A program made the translations under genes and the position numbers. Shown in pieces: positions 33,670-44,035 of a DNA stretch of 64,000 nucleotides. Below the pieces are notes generated by a model. That model saw only the letters and a list, made by a program, of their open reading frames with translations. It ran no database searches and had not been told where the DNA came from. How positions within the stretch are numbered: the stretch's first letter is position 1; the number at the start of each line of letters is the position of its first letter. Origin of the DNA: Puccinia triticina (lineage: Eukaryota; Basidiomycota; Pucciniomycetes; Pucciniales; Pucciniaceae); assembly GCF_026914185.1 (NCBI RefSeq), contig NC_070563.1:7151001-7215000 (forward strand), in the 5' to 3' direction.

Positions 33670-34119
33670 TCAATGACTCAAATCCTCATCAGAGTCGTTG
33701 AACTGTAGAATTGGTGAGGGGCTCGGGACCCTTGACTGGACAAATGACGAAGTTTGATCCGGAGATGTTGACCGTGGTTGATTGTTGCGGGGTCGATACA
33801 AAGATGCCGCACCAGATATAGATCCTATGCCGGGTGTCGATGTCAGAAGATTGGATGCCGAGAGTAATTGACCAGATTCAAATTGTCGAGTTAAGAACTG
33901 GGAAAAGATGTGCAAGAGTGCCGATGTAAAAGGGGAAGGAGGACGATCTGCCTCTGATGGATCAATTAATTCTCCAAACAAGGGCGGTGGTAGCGGTGGT
34001 AACTTGAGAAGTTCCTTGTACTGTTTTGTTTGCTTTGGGCGTTTTGCTTGAGTCGGAGGGGGTAGCGGTCCTACGATTTCAGGTCTATCCCAACAAGTGT
34101 TTACCATACACCAAACCAA
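33670..34119 (-). CDS. Proline-rich leader ORF of the copia element
   Basis: 149 codons between the 5' LTR and Gag, Pro/Ser-rich (PLPPPTQAKRPKQTKQYKE, FNDSDEDLSH) with no known domain. It is in the same frame as Gag, separated only by a TGA and five codons. Either it is an extra element-specific ORF or it was once the N-terminus of Gag. It could also be read partly as leader RNA. Confidence 0.55.
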   Translation of the reverse strand: MVWCMVNTCWDRPEIVGPLPPPTQAKRPKQTKQYKELLKLPPLPPPLFGELIDPSEADRPPSPFTSALLHIFSQFLTRQFESGQLLSASNLLTSTPGIGSISGAASLYRPRNNQPRSTSPDQTSSFVQSRVPSPSPILQFNDSDEDLSH

Positions 34120-34178
34120 TTATGCCGAGGACTCGATCCAAATGTGCTAGCGAGTTGGTGAGCAGTCAAATCTTAATC

Positions 34179-34288
34179 TGTTGCTAGTGAAAAGAACAAA
34201 AACCCTTGACTCTACATTGCTCCTCCCTGCCCGCCTCTTGGACACTCCATACTCCAAAAGTGGAGTTTGCACACCCCACCTCACTACA
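34179..34288 (-). repeat. 5' LTR of copia element
   Basis: 110 bp, identical to the 3' LTR except for one base. The sequence just inside it on the minus strand, GATTAAGATTTGAC, does not look like the usual initiator-tRNA primer site, so the primer tRNA is unclear. Confidence 0.92.
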
Positions 34289-34293
34289 GCACG

Positions 34294-34482
34294 CACGCAA
34301 ACAACAAACAGTAGCCTTTTTTTTGTGATTTTTTAATGTATTTAGGTAGTAGCACGCAAACAATAGTAGGCGTTTTTTAGTGATTTTGGGGGAGATTACA
34401 AGCTAAATTTATCAATAATCAGATAGGACCAAAATTATACAGGACACACACATATATTGTTACGGAAAAGTACCGATATTAT
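34294..34482. other. Region 3' of gene A
   Basis: Holds an imperfect tandem duplication around ATTTAGGTAGTAGCACGCAAAC and TTTTAGTGATTTT. No gene. Confidence 0.4.
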
Positions 34483-34605
34483 TTACAAGGATAAGTGCAA
34501 CTTATAATCAGCAACACTACCACGCAGCTTAGCCATTGTCCCCATTGTGACGCCAATATCTGATAGCTGATTAAGGTTCAAATAATTTGGCTTGAAGAGC
34601 TTGTA

Positions 34606-35087
34606 CAGTGACCCCGCCATGTAAGTATAAGGATGGTGGACACAAATCCTATGCTTACATCAAGGCATGCTTCTTAGCGAAGTAAGCATAAATCAATTAT
34701 TGCTTATATAGGACTGGCCGTTATAAGCATTGTAAATTCCCAGGGTAGTTTATACTTACATCATGTGGCTTAAGATATTTGGGAAGCAGATGATTGGGAT
34801 ATTGCAAGGATTCTGGGGAAAGGAGCTTTTACCTGCTCACTGGCCAACATTTTTGAGGTTGCTGAGCTGTAGTTTGGAGATTCTTGTGGTTTCCAAGATG
34901 GAGATCAGTAGTATCTATGGCCCCTTGGCCTCTTTTCACAGTCCTATATAAGCATATTTCTGTTTTCTCCCCCCAATTTTTTATGCAATATGCATTATGC
35001 ATAAAAAGAATCAAATTTGCGGTAACCAAAGATGGTGGACAGAAATCCTATGCTTAAAACGTGTATGCTTACATGGCAGGGTCACTG
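34606..35087. mobile_element. TA-flanked MITE inside gene A
   Basis: The left end is CAGTGACCCCGCCATGTAAG and the right end, reverse-complemented, is CAGTGACCCTGCCATGTAAG. It is flanked by TA on both sides (34604-34605 and 35088-35089). The inner parts repeat AATCCTATGCTTA in inverted orientation. TA target and CAGTG- terminus fit Tc1/mariner-type MITEs. Removing it plus one TA restores the SAM-like domain of gene A across GINHY|KLFKPN. Confidence 0.88.
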
Positions 35088-36619
35088 TAGTGATTGATGC
35101 CTTGAGCGCATAACCTTTCTAAAGTGATTTTTACATCCTCGGTGACCCCAGCAAAAGCAAGGTAATCTTCCAACGTATGACTAAGTGTGCTGGTTGGCTG
35201 GCCTAGACCCAAAGAGGCTTGCCAAACAACAGCTGGAGCAGCCGAGATCATTTGCGCTTGTGCTGCCAAATTAGCTTGCGTAATTGCCAAAACAATGGCT
35301 ACCAATTGCAACGGTTCAAATGACAAAGCCAGACCAGCATTTTGTTTGTGGGGTGAGGCCAAAGTGCGTGATTCATACTTGATTGAAGATGGTGGGGAAT
35401 CCAGAGTCACACCAGGTGTACGCTTAGTCTACAAGTATGAATTCACAGGTGGTTAGCATGTGAAACAGACCAGTGAGAATGAGAGAATGAACTCACCATT
35501 GCTTTAGCCCAAACATCAACGTTTGCATTAGTAAGCAGTATGTATTTTGCCGGGTCTACTTGGTTGGGATACGAGGGGAGCAACGGATTGTAGTGTGCAT
35601 TGATTGCATACTTCTCGTAGATCTGATCAATGTAAAGTTCGAGGTCTTTGTATTCGTCGCATGACGAATTTTCCTGTATTTTAGGAACAGATCAGCTACA
35701 TGCTGGGGAATGAGGTAATAGAAGTCAACATACTTCTTTGTCGTTTGAGTCAGGACCGCGTCCACGCCTTTGAGATTGGGAGGAACTTGCTAGCCGAGAT
35801 TGCCCCTTCAAGACATTCTTAGCCAATAGGTCTTCTTTGCGCGCTTGTTTCAGTTCGTCTTGTGGGTTGAGCTTCCGGAGTTGGATGCCACCTTTCTTGC
35901 GCCTAGATTCCACAATCTCTTTCATCCAGGATTTGAAAGTTCTGTCTTCATGGATGTTGATTGGGGATGATTTTGGCCAATCTTTGTTGCGGAGGATGTA
36001 GGCACTCCAAGTGATTGTCAGTGGGTCAGATTCAGTGCCTTCGTCAATCTTCTGGCCCATGTGTTTATATTTGAGCGAGGCCTCTTCTTTAATGATTGAT
36101 TTGAAGGTTGTCCAAGATATCTTGGCGGGGTTGAAGGTCACCGAGCAGCCTGTCTTTGGCTGTCTGAAACAAACCCACACGGGGTCTTTCTTCTTGGTTT
36201 TCTTATCCGGGCAGTAGATCTCGAAGGATATCGCACAATGAAATTCTAGAGAACCACATTGCACTGGTTGAACATGGGCTCATTTTGCTGGACGTGGAGT
36301 GGGCGATGAATTGCGCAACGCCGGGCCCCGCAGGTTGGATGAACAAGTGAGCCTGAGGAATTCAGTCAGTAAGGACAACGTGCATGAGCAATTTCAGTAG
36401 GCTTACCTGATTGCCTTGGTTGCGTCAGGAAGCGGCGACAAGACAGGTGAGATCTGTCGTTCTGGTGCCAAAATTACACTGGTACAGTAAACAGTAAAAT
36501 CAGTCAGTTGAGATTATTTGGTGGAAGAAACTCAATCAATTTACAAACCGGATGGAATCAGTCTCATCTGTGAATGAGGTTGAAGAGCGCGTGAATGCTT
36601 GGGAGGGGGCGGGAGTGCA

Positions 36620-36850
36620 TCTGAAATGACTGGGCAATTCGGAGGGTGCTGGGGAGACGCAGAGCTGATTTTGGGAGTATGACGGATGTATGACGGAGTC
36701 GGATCTGAAATGACTGGGCAATTCGGAGGGTGCTGGGGAGACGCAGAGCTGATTTTGGGAGTATGACAGATGTATGACGGAGTCGGATCTGAAAGCATTG
36801 GGCAATTTGGTGGGTGCTGGTGAGATGCGGAGCTGATTTTGGGAGTATGA
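36620..36850. repeat. Coding tandem repeat in gene A
   Basis: A unit of about 84-90 bases containing GGGCAATTCGGAGGGTGCTGG and GCTGATTTTGGGAGTATGA is repeated two to three times, producing the repeated S-Y-S-Q-N-Q-L-C-V-S-P-A-P motif in exon 1. Confidence 0.8.
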
Positions 36851-37321
36851 GTCGGACATGTTGCTGGGGCCTGTTGAAAACTGTGAGACAGGAGAAAATT
36901 GATCAGAGCGTTCAGTGGGTGGTGCTAGTGAAGCGCGGACCCAATTTTGGGTGTATGACCGCCGTATGATTGATTCAGATGTGTTGTTGGGAACAGTCAA
37001 AGACTGTGAGAACAGTCGGCAGGGTGCTGGGGACCACCTGAATGAATCAAATGTATTGCTGGGGGCGGCCACGGATCGTGAGTGGGGTGCAGTAGTGTAA
37101 CTGGGAGATTCAAAAGCATGGGAGGATGGTCGGTAGGGAGCCAAGGGTTGTTCAAAGTGTTCATTCAAGTTACGGCCGGAATTGTAAGAGCGCTGGCTGG
37201 CTGGATAACAAAGCGATGGGGGCAGACAACGTGAAGGAGGGGCGGTACCAGCGTCAAGGTTGGAATATTGGTTGGAGCTCATGTAAGGGTCTTGCAAATC
37301 TGGGTTGTAATCATAAGACAT

Positions 37322-37929
37322 TTTTAGTATTGATAAGTGTTGAGTCGGTGGAAAATGGAGAATGATTGGAAGGGGGTTGAGGGAAATGGGATGAAGGGGA
37401 GAAAAATCAGGAAAACGGCCAGCTCACCAGTTAGTCCGGCCTACAGCGCCCTCAGGTTCCAATCAAGCACGGTTGGGTTGATTCGGTGGGTGGATGGAGG
37501 TGATATCATTCACGCAGTAGGTGCGGCGTGATGGAGCTCGATTGAGTTGGTGGGGTGTCAGGTCGTAACATTTTTGCTTTGCACAGCTCGCACTCAAACA
37601 TTAAAAGTATGCGACCAACGAAACCGGAAAAATTGAGAAATTATCCAAGCTTTACGGAAAAGACAATATCTTAAACACAACTTTAACCAAAGTCAGGCTC
37701 ACCCCACTTCAATAAGACCCTTCACCTTGTTGTGTTACTTCCTTCTTTGCAGACTAAGTGTGCTTCCTCGCTGCTTGTCTTGAGCAGAAATCATTTCCCT
37801 TCCTTCGGCCAATCTGATCCACCGACGGTAACACACTCCGTTTCTGACTCTCTTTCTACTATCCGCTCAAGCAAACTATGGCTGGGTGCTGCGAAGTCCC
37901 ACCTTGGATCTATTGTATTTGCAAGAAAG
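37322..37929. other. Putative 5' region of gene A
   Basis: No gene recognised; presumably promoter and leader of gene A. Confidence 0.35.
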
Positions 37930-38245
37930 CTTGGACCCAGCTCCTTTTTGAAAATTTTGGCTTCCCCTAAATTCATGTGGTTAGTCGAAAGCAGTATTGT
38001 TTTGCCCAAAACCCAAACCCAGCTCCAAAAGCTCATGCAACGTCAGCATGTCAGCTGTCGAGCTATGTACCAAATAAACCAATTTCCAATCATGCAAATC
38101 GACACCCAACAGCGACAGCAGCCCTGCCCGATCCTTGCCCCCCCCAACCCGCAATCAATCCAATCCGAATTCCACCCGCCATCCAGAAAACCGCTGCAAG
38201 GAAAATCAGTTGTTTTGGTTTGTTTTTGTTCCTCCCACCTCCCCC
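37930..38245 (+). repeat. ~315-bp segment inverted at 44878-45195
   Basis: From TTTTGGCTTCCCCTAAATTC to CCACCTCCCCCAGCAG this stretch matches the reverse complement of 44878-45195 closely, apart from small gaps. The match stops sharply at both ends. It lies directly upstream of the RasGAP-like fragment. Confidence 0.8.
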
Positions 38246-38379
38246 AGCAGCCCTACTCAATTCTCCTCCCTCAGAGCCTGAATCAACCCAACACTCACCC
38301 TGGCATTGACAAGAAACTGAATCTCCATGATGCGCAAGATGATGGGACGCAGATTGCCGACAAGATAAATCTGTCTACC

Positions 38380-38860
38380 ACTGTTATTCAGGAGGTTGCG
38401 TTGACGGAGGCTGAATACGTTAAGATGATGGATATTGGTGTTCTACTTGTATATACCCTCTGGAGGGCGGAATCTGATTTTTGGAATGCCTTTCACTATT
38501 TGAACAATGGCGACGACATTGAGTTGGTGCTCAATCTTGTGTGCATGGCGGCCAGAAAACTACAGCAATTCTTGGACCTGTTCATCCAGAAATACGAAGC
38601 AAAAAACAAACTAGTTGATTTTTGCAGGTTGCGGCGCTCAAGATCAATGGCGACCTGTTGATTCCCAGCATCCTCTTCTGGGCCAATACGCTGCTGATCA
38701 TGATGTTGAAGGCGTACATGCGGATTGTGGGTCGGAGGTTCGTAGAGTCTACTCTCAGCCCGGTCATCCAGTGCATCTGTGAGGCAAAGGCCGAGCTGGA
38801 GATAGACCATGCGACTTTCAACTCCCTAGGCAGTGACACCTGTCTTGGCCGATCTTGTTT
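38380..38860 (+). pseudogene. RasGAP-domain fragment lacking the arginine finger
   Basis: A first block reads TEAEYVKMMDIGVLLVYTLW and later AFHYLNNGDDIELVLNLV. After a likely intron ending TTTTTGCAG (38627), the second block reads INGDLLIPSILFWANTLLIM, then YMRIVGRRFVESTLSPVIQ and AKAELEID. The latter is the RasGAP signature region, in which the catalytic arginine finger lies in an L-F-R-x-N/T-T-L context. Here that residue is Trp (TGG at 38679-38681), a single CpG-type change from CGG. Only part of the GAP domain is present. A captured or decayed copy of a Ras regulator is the best reading. Confidence 0.6.
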
Positions 38861-38879
38861 CTTGTTTGATTTTGCCTCA

Positions 38880-39392
38880 ATTTTCTTCTACCCAGATGAC
38901 CATTGTGTTACGTTATTTTCCACATTATAATAATTGAATAAATTTTAATGAATCAACATTATTGGGATCACTCCTTTTTCCTCCCAAGTCCATTTGGTTC
39001 GCATCCAACCTTCACCTTTTGAGATGAACTTATCAACGGTATCAGTGGCCGTTGAGTGACGCTGAGGGACTTGTAAGACTGCAGGCATGGTGGAGCAAGG
39101 GTTGCCCAGAGAGAAAGTATCCAAGGGACTTGATGTGATCTGCTGTAAAAAAAAAAAACGAGCCCTGAGGCTAATTGGGCAATGTTCCCCCTGGCTTGAA
39201 AACACAGCTCTGATTCATTTGGGCATCATGTGACTGTGTCAGGATTTGAAAGTCGCAATTTGTTTTTTTTTTGAAATACTGTTGTATTGATGGCATGGTA
39301 AGGTCTGTTTTACAGCAACTAGTTCAGAAAAAACAAATGTGTATAATTCAGATGGTCAAGAAGAAATCATGTAGAGACTGTAAAATGAAGAT
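38880..39392. other. Intergenic; no supported gene
   Basis: AT-rich with a poly-A run at 39145-39156; no domain in any frame. Confidence 0.4.
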
Positions 39393-39478
39393 GTGTCTGG
39401 TGAGAGTCAAACTCACGACCTCAGCTACGCTGAGACACATACTAGAGTGCTGCCTTTACCAACTAGGCTACACCACCC
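39393..39478 (-). tRNA. tRNA-like sequence, class II arm, degenerate 5' end
   Basis: On the minus strand a D-arm (TAGCCTAGTTGGTAAAGGC), a long variable arm (CTCAG CGTAG CTGAG), a T-arm (GTGAG TTTGACT CTCAC) and a 3' acceptor half (CAGACAC) occur in the right order. The 5' acceptor half does not pair with CAGACAC because the sequence there runs into the GC-rich repeat at 39473, and the anticodon stem is poor. A-box and B-box motifs are recognisable. I read it as a broken tRNA(Ser/Leu-type) or a tRNA-derived SINE head. Confidence 0.5.
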
Positions 39479-39645
39479 GCAAACGGGTGTGGTTTTCTCC
39501 GCAGCCACACCCAGTGGTTTTCCTGCGGAACTCGCGCGGCCCCCCGAAAACTCGTGCGGCCCCCGGACCCCCTAGCTGCATATCATTTGGGGTCCTCACC
39601 AGGGGGGAAAGTGTGGCACTCCCTGGAGAGTGCCAGACTGTATGT
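39473..39645. repeat. GC-rich element E, uninterrupted copy
   Basis: Contains CACCCGCAAACGGGTGTGG, GAACTCGCGCGGCCCCCCG, CCTAGCTGCATATCATT and GGGGGGAAAGTGTGGCACTC. The same pieces occur in opposite orientation at 43206-43352 and 42050-42095, where array 4 separates them. Confidence 0.75.
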
Positions 39646-39839
39646 TCCTTTGGGAAGACTGTCTGATGTCGAATGTGTGAGCATGTGGGATTTAGGCTTC
39701 AAATATGTTGACCTTATGTTCAACTCAGGCTGATCTTTGATCCACTCCATGGTGAACATGTTGGTAATTGAGTTGAGGGTACCCCCACTTGATGCCTGGT
39801 ACACCCTGGTATTCTACACTTAGTGGTGTGTTTCAGGAA

Positions 39840-40720
39840 TCAATTTGAGACCCCCTCCACTCAATGAATGGGTTGTAAAGTCATTGAGTGGAGATTCCCT
39901 CCACTTGATGACTGTTGGACAACCATTGATTAGAGGTTGTGTCCACTCAATGACCATATCTAAATTACCAGCCACCAAGTGGAGACATCCTCCACTCAAT
40001 GACTGGTTTTTAATGTCATTGAGTGGAGGGATTCTCCACTCGAGAACTGGTGTGTATACTGGCTGTTGAGTGGGGGGGGGGGGTTCCTTAATTGGTGACT
40101 GGTTCTACTGGCCGTTGAGTGGAGACACCCTCCACTTGATCACAGTTCACTAGGCTGGGAAAATCCCAGAGCAGTGACCAGTACTGCATGTTGGTCATTG
40201 AGCCTGGCCTCTCCCAGCTTTAAGGAATGTATGTACTGTACTCAGCGCGGGGAAAGTCCCGGCTTGATGGACAGTATGTACTGTCCATCCTGCTGCACTT
40301 TTCCAAGCTGAGTGGCCAGTGTAGGCTGCCTACCGCGATCGAAAAGGCTGACTAGATGATCAGCATTTGCTGGTCATTGGGCCAGGGCTTCTCGCTGGAT
40401 GACCAGTATCTACTGGTCATTGGATTTGAGCTCGGAGAGGCTGCAGATCAATGACCAGGGCATGATGCCTGTCAAGCGCAGCCTCTCTGAACTCGATGAC
40501 CAGTTTGTGTTGGCCATCCAGTCGGAGAAGCCCTGGTCCGATGACCAGCACCTATTGGTCATTGTTCTGGGCCTGTCTGAGCTTTGTGAGCAGTCTGTAC
40601 TGTCCACCAACCTCGGAAAAGCCAAGCTGAATGAACAGTATTTAGTGTACTGTTCATTGAGTTGGGGCTTTCCCAGCTCAATGACCAGCAAACAAAGGTC
40701 ATCAAGCCCGTGTAAAAAAG
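39840..40720. repeat. Palindromic minisatellite array 3
   Basis: The first part (39840-40140) repeats CCACTCAATGACTGG and its inverse CCAGTCATTGAGTGG; the second (40200-40720) repeats ATGACCAGTA...TACTGGTCAT. Units occur in both orientations with variable spacers. A run of G at 40070-40084 interrupts it. ORFs here are artefacts. Confidence 0.75.
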
Positions 40721-42049
40721 CAACTCGCCAATGTCCACCCTGATGTTCGGCCGAACATGACGGTGGACATAGCAACAAAAAAAAACACGCTCCCCGGGGA
40801 CACCCGGGGATACAGAGCTGATCCCTGTTGCCCCGCTGCCACCGTAGTTCACTTGTGCCCAGATTGAAACTCCTGGAACACAAGCTTTTTTGGTGATTTG
40901 CAACACATATGAACACCATTTTTGCCACTACAAAATGATGATGATTTTGATTGTTCTGGATACAGCAGGTCAAAAGAGCATCATTCTTATCTTACACCTG
41001 GTGCTAATAATTACCATGTGATAAGAGCAATCAACCCCATTTTGTTGCACAATGGCCACAGACATAATGGTAGGTGTGATGAAGGTATGCTACCTGGAGG
41101 AAAAAATCACCCAAAACAGTCAGGCAAAAGGTGTGAAGATGATCAATCTACAAGACAAACGGTATGACCCTGCATGCTGAGATGTGTGTGGACATTTCAG
41201 ATTTGACTTTTCACCTCAGAGTTCAGACCAGCTATTGAAATCTTTCTCCTGCTGGTTCCAGGATCATCAAAATATTGATGCATCTATTGATATCCACCAA
41301 TCTGCCCCCTTCCCTCTGTGAAGCTTAATAATTTTAACCTCTAGCTGCTGCATTTTATCAGGCAGATGGAGGTCAAGTGAAGGAAAATTGTGCAATGTGT
41401 ATTCACATACAAAAGGTGCATGGACCCAAATGAACAGCTGACCGCATGGCAAACTTTAGCCTGCATAAGTGGACCATCACTTGGTAAACATGGTTGGTGA
41501 AAAGGCCTCTTTGATTGTTCAAATTTCATATTACAGGGAGGGAAGACAGGTTACAGAGGTTTTCCCAGCTTTGACACTGTGTGATACTCAAAAAAGAGAA
41601 ATTTAATTTTACATAACTTTCCTCCCAATTGATGAAGGGAACAGGCATGGCAGAAATATCCCACAAGGATTAATCTACCAGTTAGCTGAGTCTTTGCAGT
41701 TGCTATAATTTACAGCTATTTTTCATTATGTGATTTTATGTGGGTTTTGATTGAAAAAAATCAGCCCTGAAAAATCTTCCTTCTCACTTGGTCAAGGATA
41801 TCTTTGAGCATCAGGATAGTTAAATTCTTGGCAAAACATGTTGTGAATTGAAGCTCACATCCTGGATTTTTTTTGATATGAACCAAACAGAAAATTTCAA
41901 CTAAGATATTTCCATGTGTTGGAATTGAGTTACAGATCATCCCGCAACCACTTCACCTACAGTTACACATCTGTTGGGAAGAAAATTGAACAAAGAGTTG
42001 CGACTCACATCTAACTCACATCAGACCATTTGACTGACAGAATTACGGC
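40721..42049. other. Intergenic; no supported gene
   Basis: AT-rich DNA between arrays 3 and 4. Short ORFs carry no recognisable domain. Confidence 0.45.
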
Positions 42050-43352
42050 CTGGCACTCTCCAGAGAGTGCCACACTTTCCCCCCTGGTGCCTTATGGGGC
42101 CGACCGGTCATCAGCATAAATCTCGATGACCGGCGAGCTGGCTGGTCATTGAGGTTGTATAAATGTACCTCAATGACCATCTGAACGGTCATCGAGGTAT
42201 ACATAAACCTCGATGACCGGCCAGCTGGCTGGTCATTGAGGTACATAGTACCTTGATGACCGGAGCCAACCAATCATCAAGGCATAAACCTCGATGACCG
42301 GAGCCGGCCGGTCATCTGTATACTTCAATGACCATCTCAATTGAACGGTCATCGAGGTGTGGTATTCAGATGACTGGCCGGCTCCGGTCATTGAGGTCCT
42401 TGATGACCGGTCGGCTCCGGTCATCAAGGACCTCAATGACCTCAATTACCGGAGCCGGCCGGTCATCTGGATACCACACCTCGATGACCGTCTCAATTGA
42501 ACGGTCATCGAGGTGTATGCCTTGATGGCCGGTCGGCTCCGGTCATCAAGGACCTCAATGACCGGAGCCGGCCAGTCATCTGAATACCACACCTTGATGA
42601 CCGTCTCAATGGGACGGTCATCGAGGTTTATGCCTTGATGACTGGTCGGCTCCGGTCATCAAGGACCTCAATGACCGGAGCCAGCTGGACATCTGGATAC
42701 CACACCTCGATGACCGGTCAGCTCCGGTCATCGAGGTGTATGCGTTGATGAACTGTCAGCTCCGGTCATTGATACACCGCGATGACCGGCCAGCTGGCTG
42801 GCCCTTGAGGTACATATTTAGGTACCTTGATGACTGGAGCCGACCGGTCTTCAACGCATACACCTCGATGACCGTTCAATTGAGACGGTCATCGAGAACG
42901 GTCATCGAGGTGTGGTATCCAGATGACCGGCCGGCTCCGGTCATTGAGGTCATTGAGGTCCTTGATGACCGGAGCCGACCGGTCATTAAGGCATACACCT
43001 CGATGACCGCTCAATTGAGACGGTCATCGAGGTGTGGTATTCAGATGACCGGCCGGCTCCGGTCATCGAGGTCCTTGATGACCGGCCGGCTCCGGTCATC
43101 AAGGTCCTTGATGACCGGCCGGCTCCGGTCATCAAGAGCCGACCGGTCATCAAAGCATACACCTTGATGACCGTTCGATTGAGATGGTCATCGAGGTGTA
43201 TGCCTTGATGACCGGTCGGCCCCACAAGCACCCTGAATGATATGCAGCTAGGGGGTCCGGGGCCGCACGAGTTTTTGGGGGGCCGCGCGAGTTCCGCGCA
43301 AAAACCACTGGGTGTGGCTGCGGAGGAAACCACACCCATTTGCGGGTGGTGC
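42050..43352. repeat. Palindromic array 4 inside a split copy of element E
   Basis: Array 4 (about 42100-43225) repeats CTTGATGACCGGTCGGCTCC / GGAGCCGGCCGGTCATC units in both orientations, each an inverted pair around a GC-rich centre. Both outer edges carry the same inverted sequence, GGGGCCGACCGGTCATC. It is bounded by the two halves of element E: GGCACTCTCCAGAGAGTGCC (42054-42073) on the left and the TGCAGCTAGGGGGTCCGG to GCGGGTGGTG block (43233-43352) on the right. Confidence 0.85.
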
Positions 43353-44025
43353 TACAGACGCTTGTGGCTGCCAGCTGGGTGGTTGGTTGGTAGTGCTCAT
43401 GGGTCGATCCGACAGCCCTCCATACTGTGGTGATACATCATGGTAGCAGACTAACAGACAACTCAACAAATCATGGACAAGAGAGAAGAATAAGCCAAGA
43501 TATATAGGAAATAAAAATGTGAAGAAAAGCGTGGAGGGGGCTACTATGGGGCTCATTGGCAAGAAAAAGTAAAGAGATAGTTGACCTGCTTGTGTGTCGA
43601 ATGACTGGCTGTGGATTCATTAATTGTCGTAGAGGGTATCAGGGCTTTCCGGACCCAGATGGAGACAAAGAGGATCCACTTCATCTTTTGATTGTAAAAA
43701 AAGTAGTGCGAGCTCCACAGCAGTCCGCCGGCAGATTCCTCTTCATAACTCGACTCGCCCGAGCTTGATAGCGGGGAGAGGAGCGGGGCCTAGGGATCTG
43801 AGTGCGCCTTGAAGGATTGGTGGAGCTCGGAGTTTGGCCGAGTTGGTTTTTGGGATGGTTTTGAGAATTGGGTAGGATGGGTGGCCTGGCTAGGCAGTGG
43901 GGAGGAGGGGGTGCTGATGGTCTGAGTGGGTAGGTTGGATGTGCCGAATCATGAATGAGAAGACTGGCATGTATGTATCATCAAGGAGGCGGGCATCTCC
44001 CTGAAACACTCCCACAAAACGGTCC
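43353..44025. other. Intergenic; no supported gene
   Basis: No convincing gene. A short open frame at 43556-43768 contains GYQGFPDPDGDKEDPLHLL, but it has no family I recognise. Confidence 0.4.
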
Positions 44026-44035
44026 TGGGCACGCC

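Larger units (their letters stand above)
29367..34288 (-). mobile_element. Ty1/copia LTR retrotransposon with 110-bp LTRs
   Basis: LTRs 29367-29476 and 34179-34288 (110 bp each, TG...CA) differ at one position. They are flanked by a perfect 5-bp TSD GCACG (29362-29366 and 34289-34293). The coding order on the minus strand is leader ORF, Gag, zinc knuckle-protease, then integrase-RT-RNase H, the copia arrangement. The LTRs are unusually short for an element with full coding capacity. It lies between genes A and B. Confidence 0.95.
34483..37321 (-). pseudogene. Gene A: rust-type protein with C-terminal SAM-like domain
   Basis: Five exons can be joined: 37321-36549, 36478-36407, 36352-35734, 35673-35497 and 35428-34483. 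Splice sites are GT-AG and in phase; with the MITE at 34606-35087 and one TA removed the frame totals 701 codons. The N-terminus is Ser/Pro/Tyr-rich with two or three ~30-residue repeats (SYSQNQLCVSPAPSELPSHF, DNA repeat at about 36620-36850). The middle reads HCAISFEIYCPDKKTKKKDP and LTITWSAYILRNKDWPKSSP. The C-terminal SAM-like domain runs LEDYLAFAGVTEDVKITLE ... LSDIGVTMGTMAKLRGSV. One in-frame TGA (36282-36280) follows RPAK and looks like CGA to TGA decay, although a mis-modelled intron there is possible. Gene B is related. No function is known. Confidence 0.65.

Noticed and set aside
42043..43339. ORFs across array 4 and element E
   Set aside because: The same repeat artefact; the recurring peptide (MTGAGRSSR) is just the array unit translated.
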